Shown: positions 9,618 to 20,178, counted from the first letter of the stretch. The stretch is 64,000 bases of DNA from an uncultured Alteromonadaceae bacterium (GCA_913056495.1 CAJXMO010000001.1:248001-312000), one strand, 5' to 3'. A program made the numbers and translations. The notes: generated from the sequence alone by a model not told the origin.

Positions 9618-10696
9618 TTTGGTTGGCGCAATGGCTACAGGAAAACGTAGATTCAGGTTTTAATGTTTTTTCATACCTGACATTTCGCGCAATTTTGAGC
9701 ATTTTAACCGGTTTAATTTTGTCGTTATTTTTAGGGCCAAAACTGATTCGTTATCTGCAAAAAATGCAGATCGGTCAAACGGTTCGAACTGACGGTCCAG
9801 AGTCGCATTTTTCTAAATCCGGTACTCCGACTATGGGCGGGATTTTAATTTTAGGTGCGATTTCAAGCTCAATTTTATTGTGGGCAGATTTAACTAACCG
9901 ATATGTACTGGTTACCTTATTTGTTGTTATTGCGTTTGGTCTGATTGGCTTTGTTGATGATTATCGAAAGGTGATCCGTAAAGACAGCAAAGGGTTAATT
10001 GCCCGTTGGAAATACTTCTGGCAGTCGGTTACAGCGATTGCGGTTGCAGTCACTTTGTTTTTAACCGCGCAGCAGGATGCTGAAACGTCATTGTTGATTC
10101 CGTTTGTAAAAGAGGTCATGCCTCAACTGGGAATTTTTTATTTGGTAACGACTTATTTTGTCATTGTCGGCACCAGTAATGCGGTTAATTTAACAGATGG
10201 TTTAGATGGCCTGGCGATTGTGCCGACGATTATGGTTGCCGCGGCCTTTGCAATTATTGCGTATGTTACCGGTAACGTAAATTTCTCGGCCTATTTGAAT
10301 ATTCCGTTTATCCCGGAAACGAGTGAACTGGTGATTGTTTGTACGGCCATTTTTGGTGCCGGACTCGGATTTTTATGGTTTAACACTTATCCAGCACAAG
10401 TTTTTATGGGCGATGTAGGTTCATTGGCGCTGGGCGCAACCTTGGGTGTCATTGCCGTCATGGTGCGTCAGGAAATTGTGCTTGTCATTATGGGCGGCGT
10501 TTTTGTAATGGAAACCATATCCGTCATTTTACAGGTGGGTAGTTATAAATTGCGTGGGACCCGAATTTTTAAAATGGCACCTATTCATCATCATTATGAA
10601 TTGAAAGGATGGCCGGAGCCCAGAGTGATCGTTCGATTCTGGATTATCAGTCTCGTATTGGTATTAGTCGGTTTAGCAACACTGAAATTGAGATAA
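9611..10696 (+). CDS. mraY: Phospho-N-acetylmuramoyl-pentapeptide transferase MraY
   Basis: An inner-membrane enzyme that transfers phospho-MurNAc-pentapeptide onto undecaprenyl phosphate to form lipid I. The 361-residue protein has about ten membrane helices. Conserved motifs are FVDDYRK (metal-binding Asp pair), [13 protein letters not shown] and [12 protein letters not shown] near the C-terminus. The ATG at 9611 overlaps murF. The next gene begins only seven bases after the stop and is ftsW, so there is no space for the murD that normally follows. Confidence 0.98.
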   Translation: MLVWLAQWLQENVDSGFNVFSYLTFRAILSILTGLILSLFLGPKLIRYLQKMQIGQTVRTDGPESHFSKSGTPTMGGILILGAISSSILLWADLTNRYVLVTLFVVIAFGLIGFVDDYRKVIRKDSKGLIARWKYFWQSVTAIAVAVTLFLTAQQDAETSLLIPFVKEVMPQLGIFYLVTTYFVIVGTSNAVNLTDGLDGLAIVPTIMVAAAFAIIAYVTGNVNFSAYLNIPFIPETSELVIVCTAIFGAGLGFLWFNTYPAQVFMGDVGSLALGATLGVIAVMVRQEIVLVIMGGVFVMETISVILQVGSYKLRGTRIFKMAPIHHHYELKGWPEPRVIVRFWIISLVLVLVGLATLKLR

Positions 10697-10703
10697 GGTT
10701 AAA

Positions 10704-11927
10704 ATGTCAGAGCAAATGCTGGTAAAACCAACCATGAAAGAAACCTTAGGGCGCTTTTATCAAAGCGCTTTTGGCGTTTCCCAACAGCATGCTTTGTATG
10801 ATCGCAGCATTATATTAATTGCGATCACACTTGCCTGTCTTGGTTTGGTTATGGTGGCGTCTGCCTCTATTCCATACGCGATGCGCGAATTCGATAACCC
10901 GCTGCATTTTGTGACGCGTCATATGGTGTATCTGGTATTAAGTGTGCTTGCTACTGGCGCTGTGATGCAGTTGCCTATGAGCTGGTGGGAAAAATATAAT
11001 CCTTATTTATTGTTTGTTGCATTAGGGTTATTAATCGCGGTTTTAATTATGGGTAAGACGGTTAATGGCGCAACGCGCTGGTTATCATTTGGACCGTTAA
11101 ATATTCAGGCTGCAGAGCCGGCTAAACTATTCTTTTTTGCTTATTTGGCTGGTTATTTAGTCAGACGCGAACAAGATTTAAAACAAAACTTAAAAGGCTT
11201 TTTAAAACCTTTGGCTGTCTTTTTTGTACTTGCCATGTTGCTACTGGTGCAGCCAGATTTGGGAACCGTGGTGGTGATGTTTGCAACAACTGTCGGTTTG
11301 TTATTTCTAGCGGGCTCTAAACTGATTCAGTTTTTTGCACTCTTTATGACAGGCATTATGGCAATTGTGGCGTTAATTATTTTAGAACCTTACCGGCTGA
11401 AACGGGTTACCTCGTTTTTAGATCCCTGGCAGGACCCATTTGGTTCGGGCTATCAGCTTACTCAGAGTTTAATGGCTTTCGGTCGAGGAGACTGGTTTGG
11501 TACCGGATTAGGCAACAGTATTCAAAAGTTAGATTATTTACCAGAAGCGCATACTGACTTTGTCGTAGCGATTTTAGCGGAAGAGTTTGGATTTGTTGGT
11601 GTGAGTTGTGTGATTGCATTAATTTTTGTGCTGGTCGCAAAAATTATCAGTCTGGGTAATCGAGCGGTTGCCAGAGAAAATGTATTCGCAGGTTACATGG
11701 CATATGCAATTGGCATTTGGATCAGTTTTCAGGCCGCTGTGAATATAGGTGCGAGCGCTGGGATTTTACCAACTAAAGGTTTAACGCTGCCCTTGGTTAG
11801 TTATGGTGGTAGTAGTTTGGTTGTCATGAGTATAGCCATAGGTCTGATTTTACGTATCGATTATGAACAAAGAGCCAGCCAGATTCAGGCGACTCGCTCA
11901 AACAAGCGAGGTAAGCATAATGGCTAA
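10704..11927 (+). CDS. ftsW: Septal peptidoglycan glycosyltransferase FtsW
   Basis: A SEDS-family polymerase that extends septal glycan strands from lipid II, working with FtsI. It has 407 residues and about ten transmembrane segments; the first begins near residue 36 (SIILIAITLACLGLVMVAS). Family signatures QPDLGTVVV, DPFGSGYQLTQSL, LPEAHTDFV and LVSYGGSS are all present. It lies seven bases after mraY and its last eight bases overlap murG. Confidence 0.97.
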   Translation: MSEQMLVKPTMKETLGRFYQSAFGVSQQHALYDRSIILIAITLACLGLVMVASASIPYAMREFDNPLHFVTRHMVYLVLSVLATGAVMQLPMSWWEKYNPYLLFVALGLLIAVLIMGKTVNGATRWLSFGPLNIQAAEPAKLFFFAYLAGYLVRREQDLKQNLKGFLKPLAVFFVLAMLLLVQPDLGTVVVMFATTVGLLFLAGSKLIQFFALFMTGIMAIVALIILEPYRLKRVTSFLDPWQDPFGSGYQLTQSLMAFGRGDWFGTGLGNSIQKLDYLPEAHTDFVVAILAEEFGFVGVSCVIALIFVLVAKIISLGNRAVARENVFAGYMAYAIGIWISFQAAVNIGASAGILPTKGLTLPLVSYGGSSLVVMSIAIGLILRIDYEQRASQIQATRSNKRGKHNG

Positions 11928-12984
11928 ACGCATCCTAATTATGGCAGGCGGCACGGGTGGACATATTTTTCCCGGGTTAGCTATCGCTGAAGAATTATCA
12001 GCTCAGGGCTGGCAGGTGTTATGGTTGGGCACGGCTGACAGAATGGAAGCCGATTTGGTACCCAAAGCCGGCTTTGATATTGAGTTTATCAATATTAAAG
12101 GCGTCCGCAATAAATCTAAACTGGCCAAGTTTAAAGCACCTTTTATGGTTATTAATGCGGTACTTCAAGCGCGAAAAGTAATTAAACAGTTTAAGCCGGA
12201 TGTGGTCGTTGGATTTGGCGGTTATGTTGCATTACCGGGCGGTTTGGCCGCTTGGTTATCCGGTGTTCCTTTGGTGATTCATGAGCAAAATGCGGCCGTG
12301 GGTCTGACTAACAGGATTTTAAGCCGTTTTGCAAAAAAGGTGCTAGTGGCCTTTAGCGGGTTTGAACATCTGGCGAATAAAATGCTTAGAGTGGGCAATC
12401 CGCTTCGTAAACAAATTGCGCAACTGCCTATACCAAATGCGGCCAACCCGGTTTCAATTCTGGTTGTAGGTGGCAGTTTAGGCGCTCAGGTTTTGAATCA
12501 GGAAGTGCCAAAAGCCTTGGCGCAGTTTGCCGGTTCTGACTTTAAGGTATTACATCAGGCCGGGAAGGGGCAAAGAACCGAGACAATCAAAGCGTACCAA
12601 CATACTCAGGTTGATTATCAGGTTGTTGAGTTTATTGATGATATGGCAGCTGCCTATGCGAACGCAGATTTAATTATTTGCCGTTCCGGCGCATTAACGG
12701 TTTCGGAAATATCGGCTGTTGGTCGAGCAAGTATATTTGTACCATTACCGCATGCAGTGGATGATCATCAAACTTTTAATGCCAAAGTTTTAGTGGATGC
12801 TGGCGCAGCGTTTTTAATGCCTCAAAACAGTTTAATACAAGGGCAGTTAACGCCGTTATTACGTCAGGTGCTTGAGCAAAAAGACATGTTAGATGAAATG
12901 GCGCAGGCTTGTAAAAAAGTTGCTGTGTATGATTCAAGAGAAAAAATCAGCACTTTGCTCACGCAATTAGTGCAAAGCAGGTAA
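11920..12984 (+). CDS. murG: UDP-GlcNAc:lipid I N-acetylglucosaminyltransferase MurG
   Basis: MurG converts lipid I to lipid II at the cytoplasmic face of the inner membrane. The GT28 protein has the G-loop GGTGGH at residues 10-15, a second G-loop VVGGSLGAQ, and the UDP-GlcNAc site ICRSGALTVSEIS. The open frame extends upstream to 11863, but the ATG at 11920 is the likely start: it gives MAKRILIMAGGTGG as in other MurG proteins and follows GCGAGG by eight bases. The gene is then 354 residues long and overlaps ftsW. Confidence 0.97.
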   Translation: MAKRILIMAGGTGGHIFPGLAIAEELSAQGWQVLWLGTADRMEADLVPKAGFDIEFINIKGVRNKSKLAKFKAPFMVINAVLQARKVIKQFKPDVVVGFGGYVALPGGLAAWLSGVPLVIHEQNAAVGLTNRILSRFAKKVLVAFSGFEHLANKMLRVGNPLRKQIAQLPIPNAANPVSILVVGGSLGAQVLNQEVPKALAQFAGSDFKVLHQAGKGQRTETIKAYQHTQVDYQVVEFIDDMAAAYANADLIICRSGALTVSEISAVGRASIFVPLPHAVDDHQTFNAKVLVDAGAAFLMPQNSLIQGQLTPLLRQVLEQKDMLDEMAQACKKVAVYDSREKISTLLTQLVQSR

Positions 12985-12996
12985 ATCAAGGTAAAG

Positions 12997-14466
12997 ATGA
13001 AAATGAATAACAAGAGCGATTTTACAATTCCTGAAATGCGCCGTGTCCAATTGATTCATATGGTGGGCATAGGTGGCGCAGGTATGTGTGGTATCGCTGA
13101 AGTCTTGTTGACAGATGGTTACAAGGTGTCTGGTTCAGATATTGCGCAGAGTGTTAATACTCAGCGCTTAGAAAAGTTAGGTGCCGATATTAAAATTGGC
13201 CATCAGGCAGAAAATATTGCAGGCGCAGATGTAGTGGTGATATCCAGCGCTGTAGATAGTTCAAACCCAGAAGTCGCTTGTGCATTAGAACAGCGTATAC
13301 CTGTTATTCGACGGGCTGAAATGCTGGCCGAAATTATGCGTTATCGCCATGGTATAGCGGTTGCAGGCACTCATGGTAAAACGACCACGACGAGTTTGGT
13401 ATCGAGTATTTTTGCAGAAGCAGAGTTAGATCCGACGTTTATTATTGGGGGTCGGCTAAATAGTGCAAAAACCAATGCCAGGTTAGGGAAAAGTCGATAT
13501 TTAGTGGCAGAAGCAGATGAAAGTGATGCATCATTTTTGCATCTGCAACCCATGGTTTCTGTAGTCACCAATATCGAAGCCGATCATATGGATACTTATG
13601 ATGGCGATTTCGACAAGATGTTTACTACCTATAAAGAGTTTTTACACAACTTACCTTTTTATGGGTTAGCCGTTTTGTGCATTGATGATGACAATGTTCG
13701 TAAGTTGAGCCAGGAAATTGGCCGAAATTATATCACTTACGGTTTTAGCGAAGATGCAGACTTTAAAATCAGCCGTTTTGAGCAATCCGGGACCAAAACC
13801 CGTTTTGTCGTCGAGCGTAAAAATGCTGCCGACTTGCCGGTTGAGCTAAATTTACCCGGCAAGCACAATGCGCTGAATGCAACCGCTGCGATTGCTGTGG
13901 CGACAGATGAAGGGATTGATGACAGTCAGATTCTAGCTGCATTAGAAAAATTTGAAGGTATTGGCCGACGTTTTGAAGCTATGGGGACTTACCCGGTTGA
14001 ACAGGGCGAAGTCGAATTTTTAGATGACTATGGCCATCATCCCACGGAAGTTTTGGCTACGATTAAAGCGATTCGTGCGGCTTACCCGGATAAAAGACTG
14101 GTAATGGCTTATCAGCCACACAGATATACCCGTACAAGAGATCTATATGATGATTTTGTTCAGGTACTTTCTCAGGTAGATGCTTTGTTATTACTTGAAG
14201 TATACAGTGCTGGTGAGTCAAGCATTGTTGGTGCGGATAGTCGGCATTTGTCGCGCTCTATTCGTCAACGTGGTCAGGTCGACCCGGTTTATGTGGCGAC
14301 ACCCGCTCAATTACCGGCTGAGTTGGCGAATTTGATACAAGCGAATGATTTGTTTATCACGCAAGGGGCAGGTAACATAGGCGCGATCGCTAAGCTATTG
14401 AAAGAACTAAATTTAGATAAAGAACGAATGATAGAGTACAGCGCTCAGCAGGAGGCATCAGTATGA
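12997..14466 (+). CDS. murC: UDP-N-acetylmuramate:L-alanine ligase MurC
   Basis: MurC adds L-alanine to UDP-MurNAc, the first peptide step. The 489-residue protein has the Rossmann-like start [17 protein letters not shown] (about 21-37), the P-loop [10 protein letters not shown] (about 123-132), [10 protein letters not shown] and [14 protein letters not shown] sits five bases before the ATG at 12997; a second in-frame ATG is at 13003. Its stop overlaps the ddl start (ATGA). Note that the MurC product feeds MurD, whose gene is not in this window. Confidence 0.97.
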   Translation: MKMNNKSDFTIPEMRRVQLIHMVGIGGAGMCGIAEVLLTDGYKVSGSDIAQSVNTQRLEKLGADIKIGHQAENIAGADVVVISSAVDSSNPEVACALEQRIPVIRRAEMLAEIMRYRHGIAVAGTHGKTTTTSLVSSIFAEAELDPTFIIGGRLNSAKTNARLGKSRYLVAEADESDASFLHLQPMVSVVTNIEADHMDTYDGDFDKMFTTYKEFLHNLPFYGLAVLCIDDDNVRKLSQEIGRNYITYGFSEDADFKISRFEQSGTKTRFVVERKNAADLPVELNLPGKHNALNATAAIAVATDEGIDDSQILAALEKFEGIGRRFEAMGTYPVEQGEVEFLDDYGHHPTEVLATIKAIRAAYPDKRLVMAYQPHRYTRTRDLYDDFVQVLSQVDALLLLEVYSAGESSIVGADSRHLSRSIRQRGQVDPVYVATPAQLPAELANLIQANDLFITQGAGNIGAIAKLLKELNLDKERMIEYSAQQEASV

Positions 14467-15374
14467 TAGATCTGGGAAAAGTTGCTGTGGTTTATGGCGG
14501 CGAATCGGCCGAGCGTGAAATCTCTTTAAAATCAGGAAAAGCGGTTCATCAAGCTTTGTTGAGTCAAGGGATTGATGCTGACTTAGTGGATACGAAAGAA
14601 ACGTCAGCTTTGCTGTTAAAACAAATGGGCTACCAACGCGTTTTTATCGCTTTGCATGGCCGCGGTGGAGAAGACGGTGTTATTCAAGGGGTGCTGGAAT
14701 CGTTACGGCTACCTTACACTGGCAGCGGGGTGTTAGGTTCCGCATTGGCTATGGATAAAATTCGGACTAAACAGGTGTGGCAAAGTTGCCAGTTGCCAAC
14801 GGCCAAATATGTCAGTGTTAAAAAAGGACAAGTAATCGACTATCAGGCCATTATGCAGCAGCTGGGCGCGGTTGTATTTGTTAAACCTGCACGTGAAGGC
14901 TCCAGTATAGGAATGAGCCGGGTAACGAATGTGCAAGAGCTTGAGCAAGCTGTTTCTAATGCATTTGAATTCGATCAGTCAGTATTAATTGAACAATGGA
15001 TAAATGGCCCTGAGTATACGGTTTCAATTTTAAACGGTAAGGCTTTGCCGGCAATAAAAATGCAGACTCAGCGTAGCTTTTATGATTATGAAGCTAAATA
15101 TTTATCAAACAGCACTGAATATCTATGTCCCTGTGGATTGGGCGAAGCGGACGAAGCTTATATACAAAAGTTGGCACTGGCAGCGTTTGAAGCTGTGGGT
15201 GCAGAAACCTGGGGTCGAATAGATTTAATGCGCGATGCGGACGGACAGTTTTATTTGCTTGAAGCCAATACTGTGCCCGGTATGACAGAAAAAAGTTTAG
15301 TGCCTATGGCAGCTAGGGCTGTCGGACTGAGCTTTGAAGCATTAACGCTCGAAATATTAAAGGCAGCCAGGTAG
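14463..15374 (+). CDS. ddl: D-alanine:D-alanine ligase
   Basis: An ATP-grasp ligase that makes D-Ala-D-Ala for MurF. The 303-residue protein shows [14 protein letters not shown] at the N-terminus, [12 protein letters not shown], the ATP-binding [14 protein letters not shown], and the metal-binding [13 protein letters not shown]. The ATG at 14463 has a strong GGAGG twelve bases upstream and overlaps the murC stop. This cluster position corresponds to ddlB. Confidence 0.96.
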   Translation: MIDLGKVAVVYGGESAEREISLKSGKAVHQALLSQGIDADLVDTKETSALLLKQMGYQRVFIALHGRGGEDGVIQGVLESLRLPYTGSGVLGSALAMDKIRTKQVWQSCQLPTAKYVSVKKGQVIDYQAIMQQLGAVVFVKPAREGSSIGMSRVTNVQELEQAVSNAFEFDQSVLIEQWINGPEYTVSILNGKALPAIKMQTQRSFYDYEAKYLSNSTEYLCPCGLGEADEAYIQKLALAAFEAVGAETWGRIDLMRDADGQFYLLEANTVPGMTEKSLVPMAARAVGLSFEALTLEILKAAR

Positions 15375-15378
15375 TCAA

Positions 15379-16128
15379 ATGAAGGGCTGGGCAGGAAAAC
15401 TTAAACAAATAGAATTGCCATTTTGGATTGGCTTATTGTTTTTTCTTGCTGTGGTTTTTTGCTGTACCTATTTACTCTTGTCTGCCAAAGACTGGCTGGC
15501 AGATAAAAATCAGCTACCGATAGAATATTTGGTCGTTGAGGGGGATTTGAATCAGGTTAATCACCAAATGGTGTTAGCGGCATTAAAACCGCAAATGAAG
15601 TCTAGTTTTGTTGGGTTAGACGTGAATCAGGCACAGGCCAGTGTAGAAAATTTAGACTGGGTTTATTGGGCGGCAATCAGGAAAGAATGGCCGAATACAA
15701 TCAAAGTAAATTTGGTTGAGCAAAAAGCCAAAGCAAAGTGGAATGATGATTTTTTACTGAATCATCTCGGAGAAGTGTTTAAGGCGGATATATCCGGCCT
15801 GAATATTCAGTTACCTGATTTGCATGGCCCGCTGGATGAAGCGACCAGTGTACTGAAACATTATGATGATTTTTCTCAGTTGTTAGCTTTGCATGATATG
15901 AAAGCTGTGAAGTTAACCATTACAGACAGACACTCAGTGCAAATTATTTTAGATAATGGCATTGAGTTAAAACTGGGACGGGAAAATTGGGTTGCAAGAA
16001 TTAAAAGATTTTTAGAGTTTTACCCTAGGTTAGCGCAGCAACATCAAATAGAATATGTCGATTTGCGTTATGACACCGGATTTGCGGTTGGTGAATTAAA
16101 ACAAAAAGATACAACAATAACAGGTTAA
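15379..16128 (+). CDS. ftsQ: Cell division protein FtsQ
   Basis: A bitopic divisome protein joining FtsL-FtsB to the early complex. Its 249 residues comprise a short cytoplasmic tail, one membrane helix (about 16-34), a periplasmic POTRA domain beginning at IEYLVVEGDLNQV, and a beta domain including RIKRFLEFYPRL and YVDLRYDTGFAV. It starts four bases after ddl and ends just before ftsA. Confidence 0.95.
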   Translation: MKGWAGKLKQIELPFWIGLLFFLAVVFCCTYLLLSAKDWLADKNQLPIEYLVVEGDLNQVNHQMVLAALKPQMKSSFVGLDVNQAQASVENLDWVYWAAIRKEWPNTIKVNLVEQKAKAKWNDDFLLNHLGEVFKADISGLNIQLPDLHGPLDEATSVLKHYDDFSQLLALHDMKAVKLTITDRHSVQIILDNGIELKLGRENWVARIKRFLEFYPRLAQQHQIEYVDLRYDTGFAVGELKQKDTTITG

Positions 16129-16143
16129 TTGGCAGATAAAACG

Positions 16144-17379
16144 ATGTCCAAAGCATTAGATAAAAATTTAATTGTGGGTTTAGACATAGGGACTTCAAAA
16201 GTAGTCACTGTGGTTGGCGAAATACTGCCAGACAATACAGTTAATATTGTTGGGGTAGGCACTCATCCTTCTGAAGGTATGGATAAAGGCGGAGTAAACG
16301 ATATTGAGTTAGTTATCAAGTCGATTAAACGTTCCGTACATGAAGCTGAGATGATGTCAGACTGCCAAATTTCATCCGTGTATTTAGCAGTTTCAGGTCG
16401 CCATGTAAAATGTCAAAACGAAAATGGTATGGTGCCTATAAATGAAACTGAAGTGACTCAGGATGATGTAGATAATGTCATTCATACGGCCAAGTCGGTT
16501 CCTCTGGCGGCAGAACGAATGGTATTACATGTCTTGCCGCAGGAATATAACGTAGATGTCCAGGAAGGCATTAAAAGTCCGATTGGCATGTCTGGCGTTC
16601 GGTTAGAAGCTAAGGTTCATTTAATTACCTGCGCCAATGATATGGCCAAAAATATTGTCAAATGTGTAGAAAAGTGTGGGCTGAAAGTCGATGCGCTGGT
16701 TTCATCTTCGCTTGCTTCCAGTTATGCGGTTTTAACCGAAGATGAAAAAGAATTGGGTGTTGCTGTTGTAGATATTGGTGGCGGCACTATGGACTTAGTG
16801 GTTTATGCAAATGGTGCAATCCGGCATACCTCTGTGATTGCCGTTGCCGGTAATCAGGTGACTAAGGATATAGCCCAGATTTTCAGAACACCACTGAGCC
16901 ATGCGGAACAAATAAAGGTTCAGTATGCGTGTGCACAGCGGCATATGGTGAGTTTGGAAGACAGTATTGAAGTACCCAGCGTGGGTGGTCGACCGGCTCG
17001 TTCTATGTCTCGCCATACATTGGCAGAAGTGGTTGAACCCAGATATCAGGAATTGTTTGATTTAATACTGGCAGATATTCGCGCAAGTGGTTGGGAAGAC
17101 CAAATCGCGGCTGGTATTGTGCTAACGGGTGGTACCGCCAAAATGGAAGGGGCAATCGAGTTAGCGGAAGCAGTATTTCAAATGCCGGTGCGTTTAGGAT
17201 GTCCGGTTCATTTGAAGGGATTAACAGAGTACGTAGAAGACTCAATTTATTCCACTGCAATTGGCTTGTTGAATTATGGAAAACAAAACTTACAGGTGTT
17301 AGAAGCCGACCATAAAGAGAGTCAAGGTGTAGGGGATTGGTGGCAACGTATTCAAAGTTGGTTTAAAGGCGAATTTTAG
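16144..17379 (+). CDS. ftsA: Cell division protein FtsA
   Basis: An actin-like ATPase that tethers FtsZ to the inner membrane and recruits later divisome proteins. It has the phosphate-1 motif LIVGLDIGTSKV, the phosphate-2 motif VVDIGGGTMDLVVY, an adenosine motif VLTGGTAKMEGA, and a C-terminal amphipathic membrane-targeting helix WWQRIQSWFKG. A TTG at 16129 extends the frame, but the ATG at 16144 (MSKALDKNLIVGLD) aligns with the usual FtsA start, so I chose it; ribosome-binding evidence does not settle the choice. The gene lies between ftsQ and ftsZ. Confidence 0.95.
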   Translation: MSKALDKNLIVGLDIGTSKVVTVVGEILPDNTVNIVGVGTHPSEGMDKGGVNDIELVIKSIKRSVHEAEMMSDCQISSVYLAVSGRHVKCQNENGMVPINETEVTQDDVDNVIHTAKSVPLAAERMVLHVLPQEYNVDVQEGIKSPIGMSGVRLEAKVHLITCANDMAKNIVKCVEKCGLKVDALVSSSLASSYAVLTEDEKELGVAVVDIGGGTMDLVVYANGAIRHTSVIAVAGNQVTKDIAQIFRTPLSHAEQIKVQYACAQRHMVSLEDSIEVPSVGGRPARSMSRHTLAEVVEPRYQELFDLILADIRASGWEDQIAAGIVLTGGTAKMEGAIELAEAVFQMPVRLGCPVHLKGLTEYVEDSIYSTAIGLLNYGKQNLQVLEADHKESQGVGDWWQRIQSWFKGEF

Positions 17380-17411
17380 TTTTTTTATGCAGGTGTGTTA
17401 GGAGAAAAAAT

Positions 17412-18596
17412 ATGTTTGATGATTTAATGAAAGAGCATAATGATGAAGCTGTCATTAAAGTAATTGGTGTTGGTGGCGGCGGCGGTAACGCTGTTGAACA
17501 CATGGTTAAAAACACAATTGAAGGTGTTGAGTTCATCACCGCAAATACGGACGCTCAGGCGTTACGTAACTCAGCTGCCAGCAAAACAATTCAATTAGGT
17601 CGTGACGTAACCAAAGGTTTGGGTGCGGGCGCAAATCCAGAAATCGGTCGTCGTAGCGCTGAAGAAGATAAAGAAGTGATCAGCGAAGTATTAAACGGCG
17701 CAGATATGGTATTTATTGCAGCTGGCATGGGCGGTGGAACAGGGACAGGCGCAGCGCCTGTTGTTGCACAAATTGCTCGTGAATTAGGTATTTTAACGGT
17801 TGCAGTTGTGACTAAGCCTTTCCCGTTTGAAGGGAAAAAACGCATGGGTTATGCAGAAGCTGGTATTGAAGAATTAGCAAAAAATGTTGATTCACTGATT
17901 ACCATCCCTAACGACAAATTATTAAAAGTCTTGGGTAAAGGCACCACATTATTAGATGCGTTTAAAGCAGCAAACAATGTATTGCAAGGTGCTGTTCAGG
18001 GCATTGCAGAATTAATTACACGTCCAGGTTTGATCAATGTTGACTTTGCAGACGTAAAAACTGTGATGTCTGAAATGGGTACTGCTATGATGGGTACTGG
18101 CATTGCGACTGGCGAAGATAGAGCGGAAGAAGCGGCGGAAGCTGCTATTTCAAGCCCACTATTAGAAGATGTCGATTTAGCGGGCGCACGTGGTATTTTA
18201 GTAAATATCACTGCTGGCATGGACATGAGCATAGAAGAGTTTGAAATTGTTGGTAATGCGGTTAAAGCGTTTGCCTCTGAAAATGCAACTGTTGTGGTTG
18301 GTGCGGTAATTGACCCTGACATGTCTGAAGAGCTACGTGTGACTGTTGTTGCAACCGGTATTGGCGATACACGCCCTGATATCTCACTTGTTCCAAATAC
18401 AAAAGTGAGCCTGAATGAAAATGCTTATCAGAGTTTCCGTTCATCTGAAACAGCAGCAGGTTCTGCAGCCGTTGCAATTGAAGAGCGTACTGCTGCACCT
18501 GCGCAATCATCGCCGGCGCCTGAAGGTAATAAAGAAGCATCAGCAAGTTTGGATTATTTAGATATTCCAGCGTTTTTACGTAAACAAGCTGATTAA
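17412..18596 (+). CDS. ftsZ: Cell division GTPase FtsZ
   Basis: A tubulin-like GTPase that polymerises into the Z ring. The 394-residue protein has the GTP-binding GVGGGGGNAV, the tubulin signature GGGTGTGAAP, the T7 catalytic loop NVDFADVKTVM and the conserved C-terminal peptide DYLDIPAFLRKQ that binds FtsA and ZipA. AGGAG lies eight bases before the ATG. Codon use in this gene looks more selective than in its neighbours, as expected for a highly expressed product. Confidence 0.99.
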   Translation: MFDDLMKEHNDEAVIKVIGVGGGGGNAVEHMVKNTIEGVEFITANTDAQALRNSAASKTIQLGRDVTKGLGAGANPEIGRRSAEEDKEVISEVLNGADMVFIAAGMGGGTGTGAAPVVAQIARELGILTVAVVTKPFPFEGKKRMGYAEAGIEELAKNVDSLITIPNDKLLKVLGKGTTLLDAFKAANNVLQGAVQGIAELITRPGLINVDFADVKTVMSEMGTAMMGTGIATGEDRAEEAAEAAISSPLLEDVDLAGARGILVNITAGMDMSIEEFEIVGNAVKAFASENATVVVGAVIDPDMSEELRVTVVATGIGDTRPDISLVPNTKVSLNENAYQSFRSSETAAGSAAVAIEERTAAPAQSSPAPEGNKEASASLDYLDIPAFLRKQAD

Positions 18597-18683
18597 TAAA
18601 GATTTGTGTACAAAATGATTTGTGCACGAGTTGGCAATTTGACAGTTTCATTAGGTCGGCACTTCGGTTTGGCTGGTCTGATG

Positions 18684-18692
18684 TGTTATACT
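18684..18692 (+). promoter_or_regulatory. Extended -10 promoter for lpxC
   Basis: TGTTATACT at 18684-18692 is a TGn plus TATACT extended -10 element. A weak -35 (TTCGGT, 18663-18668) lies 18 bases away. It sits in the 161-base ftsZ-lpxC gap and would give lpxC its own transcript. Confidence 0.45.
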
Positions 18693-18757
18693 GTCCGTAA
18701 TATTGTCAAACGATAGACGTCATTTAAACGTTGATGCGTGGAGAAATGAAATAAATT

Positions 18758-19669
18758 ATGGTTAAACAGCGCACATTAAAAACCAGTGTGAGTACAGTCG
18801 GTGTTGGATTACACCGCGGAGGAAAGGTCAATTTAACGTTACGTCCTGCACCTGCTAATACAGGGATTGTATTTCGTCGTACGGATCTTAACCCTGTGGT
18901 GGATATCAAAATATCACCTGACGCTGTAACTGATACACAAATGTGTACCTGTATGACTAATTCAGATGGTGTTGCAGTCTCTACTGTTGAACACCTGATG
19001 TCTGCATTGGCCGGACTTGGCATAGATAACTTGATTATTGAGTTAGATGCGAACGAAGTGCCAATTGTTGACGGCAGTGCCAGCCCTTTTATTATGTTAA
19101 TAGAAGAAGCGGGTATTGAAGAGTTATCTGCAGCTAAAAAATTCATCCGCATCGACAAACCTATCCGTGTTGAAATCGATGATAAGTGGGCTGAGTTGGT
19201 GCCGTACAATGGTTACAAATTTGATTTTTCAATTGAGTTTCCACATCCGGCCATCTCTGCGACCCGTCAGCACGTGACATTCGACTTTTCGAGTAAAAAC
19301 TTCATTGATGAAGTGAGTCGGGCAAGAACCTTTGGCTTTATGAAGGATTTTGAATATTTAAGAGCAAATAATCTGGCACTGGGTGCTAACTTTGACAATG
19401 CGGTTGTCTTAGATGAGTTCCAGGTACTAAATGCCAACGGTTTAAGATATGACGATGAATTTGTCATGCACAAAATCTTAGATGCGGTAGGGGATTTGTA
19501 TATGGCCGGGTTACCGATATTAGGTCAGTTTAATTCATTTAAAACGGGCCATGCGGTTAATAACATATTGCTCAGAGAAGTCATGAAACAAACCGACAGC
19601 TGGACTTTGGTTGAGTTTACAGAAACCAGCCAAGGGCCGGTGAAATTTTTAGAACCAACACCTGCATAA
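18758..19669 (+). CDS. lpxC: UDP-3-O-acyl-N-acetylglucosamine deacetylase
   Basis: A zinc metalloenzyme that carries out the committed step of lipid A synthesis in the cytoplasm. The 303-residue protein has the first zinc histidine in STVEHLMSALAG, the second zinc site MHKILDAVGDLYM, and the catalytic GHAVNN segment near residue 265. It is the last gene of the dcw cluster and is followed by a strong terminator. A GGAG ribosome-binding site lies upstream. Confidence 0.98.
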   Translation: MVKQRTLKTSVSTVGVGLHRGGKVNLTLRPAPANTGIVFRRTDLNPVVDIKISPDAVTDTQMCTCMTNSDGVAVSTVEHLMSALAGLGIDNLIIELDANEVPIVDGSASPFIMLIEEAGIEELSAAKKFIRIDKPIRVEIDDKWAELVPYNGYKFDFSIEFPHPAISATRQHVTFDFSSKNFIDEVSRARTFGFMKDFEYLRANNLALGANFDNAVVLDEFQVLNANGLRYDDEFVMHKILDAVGDLYMAGLPILGQFNSFKTGHAVNNILLREVMKQTDSWTLVEFTETSQGPVKFLEPTPA

Positions 19670-19673
19670 ACCT

Positions 19674-19702
19674 AAAAAAAGCGAGCTTAGCTCGCTTTTT
19701 TT
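19674..19702 (+). terminator. Rho-independent terminator after lpxC
   Basis: GCGAGC-TTA-GCTCGC (19681-19695) is flanked by an A run before and seven T after, so it can act in both directions, ending lpxC and the convergent dciA. Confidence 0.93.
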
Positions 19703-19721
19703 ATAATTGACCTTCAATGAT

Positions 19722-20168
19722 CTATTTCATTAATTTGTTTAGCGCAGCCTGAATCTCTTCAGGCATGTCCGGCATAATCGCATTTAAATTAGCCCGAGCA
19801 TTATCTGATAAAGACCGACCCGTTTTAACCGGCGTGCTCGAATTTGATTTTGCTGCAGAACTAAGCTGTCGGTTTGGTTCAACAACACATTTAATACTGA
19901 TTAGATTCGGATTATTCATCCTGAGTTTGGACATTAATTCACTGCGAATTGCATTAAATTGCATTTGAAAGCTTGCATTTGGGATACTGAGCGTTAACAT
20001 TCCCTTGTCAAATTGTTTAATTTTAATGATTTGATGCAATTTTTCAGGTAAGTAAAGCGCTAGCTCCTGCTCAATCGGGCTGGTATACTCAGATTCTGAA
20101 GATTGTGGCTGTTTACCCGGCCACTTTTTTGAAAATATTTGTTGAACAGTTTTTGGTCTAGGTCGCAT
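19722..20168 (-). CDS. dciA: DciA-type DnaB helicase loader (DUF721)
   Basis: A 148-residue DUF721 protein. In Pseudomonas aeruginosa the family member DciA loads the replicative helicase DnaB, and its gene is also next to lpxC. The start MRPRPKTVQQIFSK and the core LPEKLHQIIKIKQF...GMLTLSIPNASFQMQFN...RSELMSKLR match the family pattern of an N-terminal helix followed by a KH-like fold. The C-terminal 60 residues are low in complexity. It is divergent from the M23 peptidase gene with only ten bases between start codons, so their promoters must overlap coding sequence. Confidence 0.85.
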   Translation of the reverse strand: MRPRPKTVQQIFSKKWPGKQPQSSESEYTSPIEQELALYLPEKLHQIIKIKQFDKGMLTLSIPNASFQMQFNAIRSELMSKLRMNNPNLISIKCVVEPNRQLSSAAKSNSSTPVKTGRSLSDNARANLNAIMPDMPEEIQAALNKLMK

Positions 20169-20178
20169 TTAATAATCT

